DNA from: Rhynochetos jubatus
Taxonomy: Eukaryota; Chordata; Aves; Eurypygiformes; Rhynochetidae
Direction: 5' to 3'
NCBI GenBank assembly: GCA_027574665.1
Contig: CM050654.1
Location: 9,790,142 to 9,854,141, forward strand
DNA: 64,000 nucleotides
The translations under genes were made by a program, and so were the position numbers. Positions 37,601 to 49,600 of the stretch are shown here, piece by piece (position 1 is the first letter of the stretch; each line of letters opens with the position of its first letter). The notes under the pieces were generated by a model, which did not search any database, was not told the origin of the DNA, and worked only from the letters and a program-made list of their open reading frames with translations.

Positions 37601-40600
37601 GCCAAAAAAAATTTTAAAAAAATCTGTTCCCATGTGTAAAAGCCAAAACTGGAAACAGTATGTCCAAACTGAAACCCAGAGGAGAAAGTTTGAAAGTGTG
37701 TTCTTCTTTAATTTACTCCTTCATGTTATCCAATCTCTGAGCACAGGATTCTTGCACGTGAAGGCTAATGAACATTACAGCACAGGTGCAGAAAGAATGC
37801 TGTCAAAGGAATGTGTGTGTACCGATCTCAACCAGGGAGTATATGCTAGGAAATTATTTTCCCCAGTGAGAAATTAGCTCTCGCTAGCATCTTCCCCTGC
37901 CCTTGTTTCTTTCATGCCAAATACTGTCTCTGATTTCTGTGTTGATCAGCTATGGGAAGTGCACCTGGGCTTAAAAGAAAAACAGGCCTTCAATATGACA
38001 TACTACTGTTAGCATCGCTGCTGTTGTGCACTGCTACAATGTTCCTTTCTAAGCCCTTTTCCCATACGTCAAAGATTTTAAAAGAATTTTCTAAAAATGA
38101 CTTGAACTTGCTGGTTTTTTTGCTCCAATTGGAGTATCCATAAGGGATATGGATACTCCAATAATATTCCCATTACCCTCCTGCTGCTGCTTCCTTGCCT
38201 CCACTGAATGGGAACGTAGAGCTCCCTTAGACCAGCAGTAAAGTATTAGCTCCAACTAACAGGTCTGCAGGTTCAGAGACACTTTCTTCTCATCCCGTTG
38301 TTGGAGGTGGAAGTAAGTTTGCATGTAGCTGTGTTCATTCTCAGACTGTGGCTAAAATCCAGGTAGCTGTAAGGTGGTTGATATTGGTGTATGGAATGGG
38401 AGACCAGTGTGCATCCCACCACCACGCCATCTCCGTTAGTCTTCAGATTCAACCTGACAGCGCTTCAGGGCATGATACAGTTTGAGATGTGCTTCTGAGG
38501 TGCTGAGTAGATTGATGGACTGAAGAAATACTGAATGTTTTTTCTTGTACAGCTAGTATTTTGTATAGTGAGAGTCTTCACAAGACAAGCTTTTTACCTT
38601 TTCTTCTTTCTACTGTATTCCAGCCTGCTCTTACCTTCCTTGTGGAAGGTAATACTAGCTGTATTTCTTAACAGTATTTTACCTTTAGGATTAGGCACTT
38701 TCATGCAGGAAACAGCTTTGATAGCTGTGTTGTGGTCTGATTGGTTTTAAATGTACCTTTGTTGATAGGCTCCGTAGCATGGTCTCTTTGGAAAGGTCTA
38801 AGTTTTGATCATTTAAAAAATGTGTCCCAAATCCTCAATAAGTTCTGCATACAAAGAGGTTATGTTAATATAAATCTATACTCCCATTGTATTTCCCTTT
38901 TTCTTTGTCCTTTAGTTTTCCCCTCTGGGTGTGGATTAGAATGCAGTGGGACTTGAGCAAGAATATGACCTGGTGTAATTATTCTCATTCTTTTGCCTTT
39001 CAAGTTAGACCAAGTTAGATTCAGTTCGCTTGGACCATGCTTCAGGTTTCTTCCCAGTAAGCAGCTGTATAATTTCTCTTCTCATCAAATCTAAACATGG
39101 GTTAGAAGACAGGTGTAGGCAGGATTAGGACTGCTATATGTCCTCAGTTTCTCAGGCTTCTTTATCAGAATATTTCCAGGTTTTTCTGCTTTCGGATACT
39201 CAGTTCCTGGCAAGAACCACATCCAGAACCTGGTGAGGTGTACTGCGCCAAGGAAGTAACTATATTGTCTGTGTCTCTCAACTACTCAAGGATAGGTTAA
39301 GCTTTAGTTATCAGATTATGTTCTTTATTATTTAATCATAACATTTAATCAAACATAAGTCTGAGATGATGGCTTACACATTGGATAGGGAAGAGCTCTT
39401 AGTTACTACACTTCTAGAGAACAGAAGAAAGTACAAATTAAAGCAGTGTATCTTGCTGAGTTTTACACCACTGCCTCTGGAAAATTCTTTTGTTAAATTA
39501 TTTTGTGGTCCTTTCTCTAATGCTCTCATTTTTCCCCCAAACATTTCAGTAGTTTATCACCTAGATTTTTCTTTCTTTATACCCTAATTACTGTAAATAC
39601 TTTCACCTCTGTTTTCTCTCAAGCATTTGGCTTAATTCTACTCATGGAGGAAATACCTGGTAATATTAGATTTCCATTATAAGACCTGTCTTTTTTGCTT
39701 TATATTTTTTAATCGTGCATTCCTTCCATTTTTGCAAAAAATACCCCAACGCTCCCTCAGAAAAATGCATGTAATTTTTTTCCTGTGTCAGAGTCACCAT
39801 TTGTGAAGAACATGATGTGTCAGACAAGCAGGGGATATTCAGGGAATGTGCTGATGTCTGTGGCGCTTTCCTCTCCCATACTCTCATGTGGTGGGTTTGA
39901 TTTCTCCTCTCATTTGAGCAGCAGTCGTGCCTGGGAGAGGCAGTTGTTTCTAACGTATCACTAGAGAAGTGATCCCCAAAAGGGAAAAATCAAAACATAT
40001 GTGTACTCTGGCAAAAATATATATTGGTAGAGAACCGAGGAGGCTGTTACAGGTGGGGAAAGAGAAGGAACCCAAAATAACGACAAGTGTGTTATTTAAT
40101 AGTTCATACGGTACATCTACTGTTTACTTGACTCAGGTATGCAAGGCTGGGCAAAAACTGTCCCTGTCTTTAAGTGATTAACACCTTAGACATTTGTTGA
40201 TCTGCTTTCTGCACAGCTTCCCAAGTGATCCCACTTCTGTGTCATTCTCCTTTTGTATTATGTACTGTCATTCTGATGTTATCAGAATTGGGATACCTTT
40301 GTCTTCCTTTCACCAGTAAATCAACATCCCTACAACTTCTGCTGTAGAAGGAGCTAATTTGTCAGATTTTGGCAGCAGGTATTCAGTAATTTTGCATTGC
40401 TTCTTTCCTTTCTTTAATGTTTGACTGTTAGTACTTTTTTTTTATAATTGCATTTAAATCTGCATAAAAGAGAACTTCTAATGTTCAGGGATTTCAGAGT
40501 AATCAAGAAATGTGGCACTGTGAAAAACTGGGGTTTTTTAAACATTGAAATGTGATGACAAAAGAAAACAGATGGTTTATTATTATTATTAAAATATCCT

Positions 40601-43600
40601 ACACTGCTCTCTACTGGAAGAGTGGGAGTCTATGTGAAATATTCAGAAGTGCACCTAAAACTAGTTCTTAGTCAAGCTTTAGGTTTAACAGTGGTTTGGT
40701 TTGGGGTTTTTTTTGTTTGGTTAGTTGGTTGGGTTTTTTGGGCGGGTGTCTTTTGGGGTTTGGTTTTGTTTGTTTGCTCGTATTTTATCCTGGTAAACTG
40801 ACTTTTCCTAAGGGTGGATGGGTTTTTGTATTCCCTGTAAGTTTTTACATACAAAGTATATCCAGGTGCTTTTCTTCAAAAAAGTAGAATGTTGAGAGCT
40901 AAAATGTAAGTTGACAGGGGAAGAATTACCAGAGACTGTCTTGTTAATGGCAAGGAAAAAAGTGAACTGTTAACCTTAGCAATTCATCTCACCTTACTCA
41001 TAGTTGTTGGCCATGTGAGAACAGCAGTAGACTTGGCAAAACTGTGAAGTGTTCTGAACACCTTAAGTCATACATTTGAATTGATTTTTAATTGAGTGAA
41101 CAAAATAAAAGTAAAAAAACTTACTTTTTATTTTCAAAGTTTCTCCAGCCAAAGAATAACTTTAAAAGAATTTTTAATAACTTTACTTTGGAGTCGTACT
41201 GAAACATGTTTTGCTCAAGTTAAATGCATAGGAAAGCTTTCATTTCAACTACATTCTGAAGGAAGAGATTACCTTCCCCACAAAGGGTCTGTTTGCTTGT
41301 TTGGTGTGTAGGACAGTCCTCCTGGCCATTGCAGGGCTAAATTATTCTCTCAGTTGCTGCCAGTGATAAAATTCTGTTGATTCTAGTATGATGAAACAGT
41401 GTCTGTTAATTCTCCACAGCTGCACTATCTTGCAAATCTTTGCATGTGGAGTGAGCACATCTGGTTGTCTGCTAATATTAGATTATGAACAGTTTGATCT
41501 GAGGTGTTTGTTTTGTGCGTGGCTGGTCAACAGCTCCCTTTCTTAATGGCAAACATCAATGAGGGAAGATCAAGCCTTGATATACTTTAAAGTAACAGCT
41601 AAACTGTTGTGACTGATAAGATCCTTTCACCTCATAAATGTTCTTTCTGATTATAGACAGCTGCAAGTGAGATCAGAATAAGTAATGTATTAGAAAAATA
41701 ACCTTTCATCAGTTTTGTAGGGAATGCGTTCGGAAGAATGGCAGACCGCAGTGATAAATGCATAGTAATTTATATGGGGAAAACATTGTCTTAGCTTGCT
41801 GTGTGTATGCAAAATATTAAATGTCATCCTCTTCAGACCTCACGTATCCAACTGAAACTCACTATGATTATAGTGAACTTCTTGTTAGCACTAAACTTAA
41901 CAGTACATAAATATTTAAAAAGATGAGTCTAGTGGCATACAAATAACAAATTTTTTTTGAATTGGCTTATTATGCATGAAGTACACCAACCTCAAGAATA
42001 AGCCTTATACTGGTTGCAAAGAGTAAATATGTATAACAGTGATATGTAACAATTTTTCATCTGTATTATGTATTTTATGTTAATGAGCACTTAATGCATT
42101 TATTACATTGCACATAGGTTTAATACAGAATGATCTGAAGGGAAACTGCTACAATATTTTCTATTTCTCTCTTCTGCAATTAAGTGTAGGAGTTGTATTG
42201 GCTTGACTCTCAGGAACAGTTAAATTTCCTGTTGGTGTTGCCATTCTTCGTCAGCTGGGTCTGCAAAAGGGCCATAGCTGCAGCCTGAAACCTGACATGA
42301 TCAAAGTAATTTTAAAATTACTTTTAAAATTCCCGTCTAGAATTCCCCACTAGTATGGCCTTCCAAAGGAGCCTGGTCTTGAAAAAGAAGTTTTATTTTT
42401 ACCAATTTTGATTTGAAATTTTTGTTGCAGAAAGTCTTCCATGATGAATATTTATAATATTCATGCCACAGCTTTGCTGAATTCCTGATGTAAGAAATAT
42501 TTGGGTTTTGTGTTTGTGTGAGATTCGGTGAGAAAAATATGTTGAAAAGGCCAAAACGAAATGGCCATCTCCCCATTACATGAGGATGGCAAATGAGTTG
42601 TTATTTGCTTTAGAAGTCCTGGTGGTGGCAGCATCTCCATTGTGTGTTAGGGATTGTACAAACAGAAAGGCTTTTGTCACACTGAGCTTGTCATCTGAAG
42701 TCTCAGTTTTGCAAATATATGTGTTTGCTTAGCTTAACTATTACAAGTAATGACACAGAAATTGGTACCTAATATTAAACCAAAAAGATAGGACAGATCA
42801 CACAGAAAAGGTACAGAGCAGACATAAAAAGCCTCTTGTTAATATATTAGCTATATGTTAAACCCATATTGAACAGTCAATCTTTTGTTATGATTAGAAA
42901 ATAAATTGTTTTGATTTCAAATTCTTTTAATGTTTTGCTGCAAAATAGAACAGTCTAATACAAAGAATATTTGCTCTTTGTTACTGTCTTACCAAAAATA
43001 AAGAAATAAATTATCAAATTAGAAAGGTTATGAAGGTCAGGCATGCAGTGTGTAAGCAGTTATGGCTAAAATTTGACCTTATCTGAATAAAGAAAATAGA
43101 ACTGTAGTTAAGAGATAAAAATATGTATCAGTTACAAACACTGTAATCCATGGCATGGTCTCATTATCTCTGATATTAAGGCTTATGCTGCAAATCTCCT
43201 TTGTTTTTATGGATTAAATGCATTTTACTATATTTTCCTATGCTGAGTAGTTCATTAAGCATAAACTCCAATTCCATGTTCAGTTCAAAACTGCTGAGAG
43301 CAATAAAAATTTCTGTAGTGATGCTTTCTGGCAAAACTGATACTTATCTGGAAGACAGTGCATTGTGAATGACTGGTAGAATTCTTGTTAGTTATGTTCC
43401 ATAAATATTGATACAATGCTCATGATGTTTCCATATACTTTGAGTAGTGGTTGTTTACATGTTTGTATCTCATTGGGCAAACACAATTAGTATGTGTTTC
43501 TTCAGGATTTGACAGTCACTTAAACCTGTGCTTTCAGCAGTTCATCTTTCTTTTCAGATGTCTACTTTTCCATCCTCTCCGTGATCTGAAATGGTAATTT

Positions 43601-46600
43601 CTGCTTTGAGGAGCATTATTATGGGCTTACGAATTCAGTAAGGTTTAACAGATGCCGCAGCTATGGCAGAAGCTTGATTTGATGTGTACACTTTTGAAGG
43701 CAGTACTGTGCATTGAGATGAGGTACAAGCCCCTGGGTAAACAATATTTATGGGACTTATTGTTCATGGAAGGATTGGTCTGCTAAGGGGGTTTGCTGAA
43801 TACAGCCAAGATACCTTCATCTTTCTTGGACTTTGAATCAGAGGGAGATGCTGAGTGGGAAGGAGAGGGGAAGTGACTATCGCTTTTGAGCTATCTTTTC
43901 CTACCTCAGACCTCAGTCATCTGCGTGGAAGTAAGCCAATAAGAAACGTAGGGCAGCCCTGTGCCCTTTTGGAGAAGTGGCTGCAGGCGAGGCAGCATAG
44001 CCCAGGTCATCTGGAAGTGTACTTGACACAATTCCACCCGAGGCCTAGCGCTTAATGTGTAGCACAAAGTACCAGGCTGCTTACAATGACAATGCCTCTG
44101 GAGCTGCCAGGTTCCAAACTATACAAATATCAGGAAGCACATGTGGATGGAGTATGCTCAGCTGCCTTCCACTCACTGTGGACAGCAGCGACCCGTGTTC
44201 TCTGTTCTTTGAGCCTCGTCCACACTGGCAGCTGTAGTTTCCTGTGTTTATGCAGGATCCCTGTCCTGTATACAATGTACCCTGGCCTGCTCACAAGCTG
44301 TGCAGCAATTATACTTGTAACTTTTGTGTTGTGCCACATGTGTGGTGTATGTACATGCTTGTGTATGGTTACCTGGTATTATCAGCATTCCTCTTGGATT
44401 CTCATCTGACCGAATTCCCTTCCTTTCTTGTCCATTTAAGCTTGTGGTTACTTCTTTTTTTTACTCGCATACATTTGCTCATCTACATTCATTCATCTTT
44501 CCCTTTCTGTCTCTGACACCTATAGGATCGGTAATATCCAAGAATCCTTGTTCTTGATGCGTTTTGTGCAACTGTCACTTTCCCAGGGAAGAACGCAACA
44601 TCTGTTTAAACTCATTGGAGACACTGCATGAAAGAAAACCAATCAATAATAGAGGCTTCTGTTTTGTTATTACAAAACCTTGGTCTCCTGGATGGAGACT
44701 TGTAATAGTAGAGAGTATTGACAGCAGATGTGGCTGGTGTTTTGATTTACACACTGTTGTATTCAAGTTGGCACATCATATTTCAGAGTCAGTAGCAAAT
44801 TTCTAATGAGACTTAATTATTGGTAGAGCTGCAGCGTTTCTTTGCAGGAGTACAGATTGAACACATTGATTACAGTAAACATATATCAAACTTTTAATAA
44901 AATTAAAAACTTCAGGGGTATAATGCTGAAAGTATCTGTAACTTGGCAAATTTAAGTTCCTTTGAAACTGCTAAGACTTAAAAACTATAGCTCTGTGCAT
45001 CGTATTACACAGAAAATTGTGTACTTCGGAGAAAAAAGGGGGTTCATACTTTCTTGCTAGCATTATTGTGGTTGATGCAGGTACATGACTTAAGTGTATC
45101 TCCGTGTGAAAACAGGGCAGGCAGTTCATAATTATTACACAGATGCAGTTTGGGCAGGATTATCACACCTTTCATAACAGTATAGGAGAAGGCAAGCAGA
45201 GCTCTACACAAGAATGTAAAGGCATTCCAGTATACAAATAAAGAAATGCTAAGGTGCCTTTGAAATATTGTGCTTTGCGTATTACCACGTGTATGTTTGG
45301 ATTTTGTTAAAAAGTTACTTAGCAGAAATATGATCTCTAGTAGAGATGCTTTCAATATGAGTCTTGTTTTTATGTAAATTGGAGCCTCCTTCCTTGAAAT
45401 CTCTGAAGTTTCAGTACCCAGCAGCTCTGAGAGCAGTATCAGGCCTTTAGAATTTATCTTGTGCCATTGTATGAAAGTCTTTGTAACATAGTCCAAACCT
45501 TGAGCTCCTGTTGATTCATGGGATGTATCATTATTTTGCAAAAGAGACGATATTACTGAAATTACAATTTCCCCCTGAAAAAAGGTACTTAATCCCTAAT
45601 TTACAGACTTGTTGAGATGTTTTTTGAAACCTGTTTTTGATAACTCTTATGTTTGTCTAATTAGAATTTAATTCTTGTTATTCTCTTGATTAAAAATAGC
45701 TGTATGAAGATTTGTTATTTATCAACTATTGAAATTATTGTCTTTCCAAAATGTTATTTGGAAATTATTAGAAAATATCATTACTTGAGTCAATGTGTAA
45801 CTTCTCACAAATTACAATCTTTTCAGTTTCTTGGCAGTACAGAAGTGGAGCAGCCCAAAGGCACGGAAGTTGTGAGAGACGCTGTGAGAAAGTTAAAGGT
45901 AAGAAAGCATTTGTAATGAAATGTAGAAGGAATGTATTCTTAACCTGCTTTCACAGGTAAGATGCTTAGTAAATGTTTCTAGGTAAATTCATGGGTTCTG
46001 GTAGCAGTTGCTTTTACTGATCTCTTTACTGGTGTGTAGTGAGTTCCCTATTGTGTCTGCATTATAATTATATATTTAGCTGTCTCCTAGATTACACAAT
46101 TATCTATACTAAAGTTTATGTACCTGAATTTATAATGCTTGTTCTTTGGAAGCTTTCAGGCATCATTAATTCTAACTTAAGTAGCAACAATTTGGTTTAG
46201 CTGCCATCCCCACTTTATGGCTATTGAATGCCTCTAATTATGGCACTCCAAACATGTTGCCAGAGAATTTAAAGAAATTAACTCTCATGGACCAAATAAC
46301 TAGAGACATCAGTAATGCCTGGCCACCCTTTCTCTGGGCTTTGTGGTGCTTCCTGTGAACCCGTTAGGTGAGTTGCCTCTTGTTGCAAGACATGGAGTAC
46401 CCAGACACTTAAGGTAAGCTGTTGGTGCCAGAGAACAGGATTAAGAATGTGAAACCACACTACGTCAGCTGAGATAGCTCTGTGGGTACTGGTTGTCCCT
46501 GACTGAGCTTCATCTAAGGCTAATATGTCTGATCCATGTAGACTGCTGGACTGGAGGTGACGGTTTATGGCAATGGCAAGAATGTCGTTGACCCTTCAGC

Positions 46601-49600
46601 TATGATAAATGGTGATATATCTGGAAATAGAGCTGCAGTGAGAGAATGGGGTTTACAAACCAATACAAAGCTGTTTATGCAAGGGACGTTGCTGTCTTGT
46701 CCTTCAGGTCTTCACCTTTCATTGGAAAAGGTCTGTGCGCGCAGATGCCATCTGTGTGCTGGTGCACAGTGTCGGGAGGCTGAGGAAGTCAGATATCCAC
46801 AATTTCTTCTTGGTTATATGTCTTTGGGCACTGGGGGATTCGGTAGACAATTATAACATATCCTAGTGAAATGACTTGTTGAAGGTGGCTAATTGATAAC
46901 GTGGCTTTGACTTCACTGAGTGACAGCTAATATGCCTAAAGCTCTTCAAAGAATTGTGGTAGGGAATGCTGACTTTGGCTGTCTGCTAGCTCACGCTAGA
47001 ATTACATTGTTTCAGGCTTAGATACACAGAGCTATTGCAGCATCAGTTTATTAAGATGTAAAAATTATTACATTAAGGTGTAAAGATTGCTTACATTTCT
47101 ATTTTCCATAACTTTTTGTAGGGTTCTCACTATTCATTTAAACAAGTTCCTCGAAAATGGACAGAAAATATTAGGAGTCAGTAGTAAAAAAATCTTGGTT
47201 CTGTGTTATTGCTATAATAAAAAATGAAGAAAGAAGGCATGAAAAACTATTCATGTAGCTCAGCTTTTAAGATCGAGGCTTCCCTTGAAAAAGCCATCAT
47301 TACAAGATTGATTAGTAATTGTGTTAAGGTATTGAAACAGAACTTCATTATTTTTGCTCTATTGAAATTTGTGGAGCTGCCTTTAAAGATTAATTTAGTC
47401 AATTCTTACAATGTTTCATGTCAAAAAGATTGACTCTGCTAGTTTGTCAGAGACATTACCGCCTCGTTGTTTTCAGGTATTTTAGGCTGATGTAAGTATG
47501 ATGCGCTTTTAACCATTACACGGTGCTGGCAATGCAACCAGAATGTGCGGCTTTGGGTGCACCTCGTACAGTTTACAGACAACACTGGAGTGAAGCCTGG
47601 TGTTAGGTGCCGTGTGTTTAATGATTTCCATTATCCTGAGCAGCGCTAGTTCCGTGCAGAAGGCTGTTGAGATAATATCCCGCTGTGGAGAAGTTTTGAT
47701 CCTATTTTGATGATGTTTTATCAGACTCCTCCTAAGTAACACAGCTGCTGGGTGTCTGTGTCTCACTGGTGGAAATCCAGCCCAACCTGGGCTCTCACTG
47801 ATCGCAGGAAGCTTTTGAGCTTTTGGTGGGTTGGATCATATGATGTGGTCCTTTGAAATAGTTTGCTCTGAAAGCAGGTCCAAAAAGGATTTCAAATAAC
47901 TGTTCTCTGAAGTGTAGGAGGAGCCAGAACTATTTCCTTTTCTTGGAAAAATATGTGTCATCCTAGCACTAAAATTAGGAGTATAAATTTCTTGTATATT
48001 CTTGAGGCGTATGTAGACATCCATTCTAACTTTTTACACGTGTTCCCTAAATAAACCACTTTGGAGACATGTGTCTGAATTGTTTCTGTCAGAATTACAG
48101 TTTTCTTCAAGTTTGGAAGTTTGTAGCTTAGATGTCGGGTATTACATGGAATCTTATATAATCACGTTTATTAGAAAACTCACAGAGTAATTAAAGAGAA
48201 CTTTTGGAAAGACTTGAAAAACCTGGGAATAGAATTCACACAGCAATAAAGAGATTTTATGTTTGAAACCATCACCAATTAACTGAATACTCATTTCAAC
48301 ACTGATTTGTGTTCTGCATCTGAATTCTTTGAAGGGAAGACTACACGTGCTGGATTTTGTTATTAACCACACATTTCTAGCTTCTTTTTAGAAAATGTTA
48401 ATCAAAAATGTTAAACGAATGAAAACAGCTTGAAAACTCACATCTTACTGAAAGAAAACATATCATAGTGGTTTCTGGAGTAGGAGAGTTATTAGAAGAT
48501 GCACAGCTTGTGATGCTATATATATTTATTATATTGATTTAGTTTTAACCACTATGTTGTTAATCATAATTTGGTTTTAATGAAAATTAATAGCTAGCAT
48601 AACAACAGCTGACTCTTTTAATATTTGGAGCTATTTTTACAACTGGCTTGAGTCACACTAATAACCTTTGGAAGTCATGTTCTTACAGTGATATATAGAC
48701 CATGAAACACTCACTGTAAACTACTTCTCTTAAGCCATCGTGCCATCAAGCTATGTCAGAAGAGGCATTTGATATACAGCGCTGTATTTCCTTAAATCAA
48801 AAGCCTTTAACTCGTTCAGCACAAAGACTCTGCTTGCCAAACACAGGTTTGTGCAAAACTGTGAAGTGCCTTTCCATGAAATTACTTTTACCAGCAGATG
48901 GAGCTGATGTTCTACAGTAAAATACAGTAACTGGGGGAGGCGGGGGACGACGATGACACTTTTCTTGATGCTTCATTCTACTTGTTTTCTCTCAAATACT
49001 ACTACATTTTCTAAACTCTTCCTAATTTTGTTGGTTCAGTTGCAATTTGAATATATAGGGGGGGTTAGGCATCTATATTTGATTTTTTTTCTAGAGGGTT
49101 GTCCAGTGGTTCTATCTAGTTGGGATTTCCCCTTTTGTTCTCCAATTTCTTGAAGCCATAAAGCAGGAGAAAAACACAGTTGGACACTGATGTTTTAAAA
49201 TGTGTGGGTTTATTTCTCTGATAATATGAACTGTTCTCATAAGTTATTACAAACAATTTTTTCCTTCTACTTTTCCAGTCAAACTGATTTCTGGAATGAA
49301 ATAAAAACCAAGGGAAATGGTACCAAGATGTTGTATCAGAATGTGCCGACATTACTCAAATGTGTAAATGTTATCAAATCACACTTTATGCATGTTATAA
49401 AGTGAAATGATTACTGCCCTTGGTTAAGGAAGGATATAATTTCTACATCAGACTGTAGGTATGAGTTTGGTCCTTCTCAAAACATGCTTGAGGGGTTGCA
49501 GAGGTGAGAACACATGAAAGATGAGCATTACAGATGGAAAGGGCAACATAACTAGATGGCTAGAAAGAAAAGGGCATGGAGGGGTGTTAGGGAAAAACCT

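Larger units (their letters stand above)
22568..45826 (+). other. GULP1: GULP1 intron between coding segments 2 and 3 (23.3 kb, the longest visible)
   Basis: Bounded by GTAAGA and TTTCAG. It contains MIR/L2-type relics (26.6, 32.2 and 32.4 kb), an old rearranged CR1 (28168-28655), G/T-rich tracts (31741-31840, 40691-40776), a short G-run tract (35804-35821), a hairpin (38128-38162) and palindromes near 42.3-42.46 kb. A TAAT-rich stretch lies at about 25.92-26.03 kb. A 165-codon minus-strand ORF at 45044-45541 just before the next exon is unassigned. No further exon was recognised. Confidence 0.9.

Noticed and set aside
44055-44557. Cluster of overlapping ORFs on both strands in a GC-richer patch
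   Set aside because: None shows a domain or a splice pattern; the higher GC content lowers stop frequency and yields chance ORFs.
10665-45826. Search for an intronic microRNA (human GULP1 hosts mir-561)
   Set aside because: The mature-like sequence I remember is not present, that microRNA is thought to be primate-restricted, and the only strong hairpin (38128-38162) has too short a stem.
46557-46856. 99-codon plus-strand ORF 650 bp after exon 3
   Set aside because: No recognisable family, and no match to any GULP1 isoform sequence I can recall.
46870-46930. Possible MIR-like GACTTGTTGAAGGTGGCTAA block
   Set aside because: Only one short block is similar; no ordered second block supports it.
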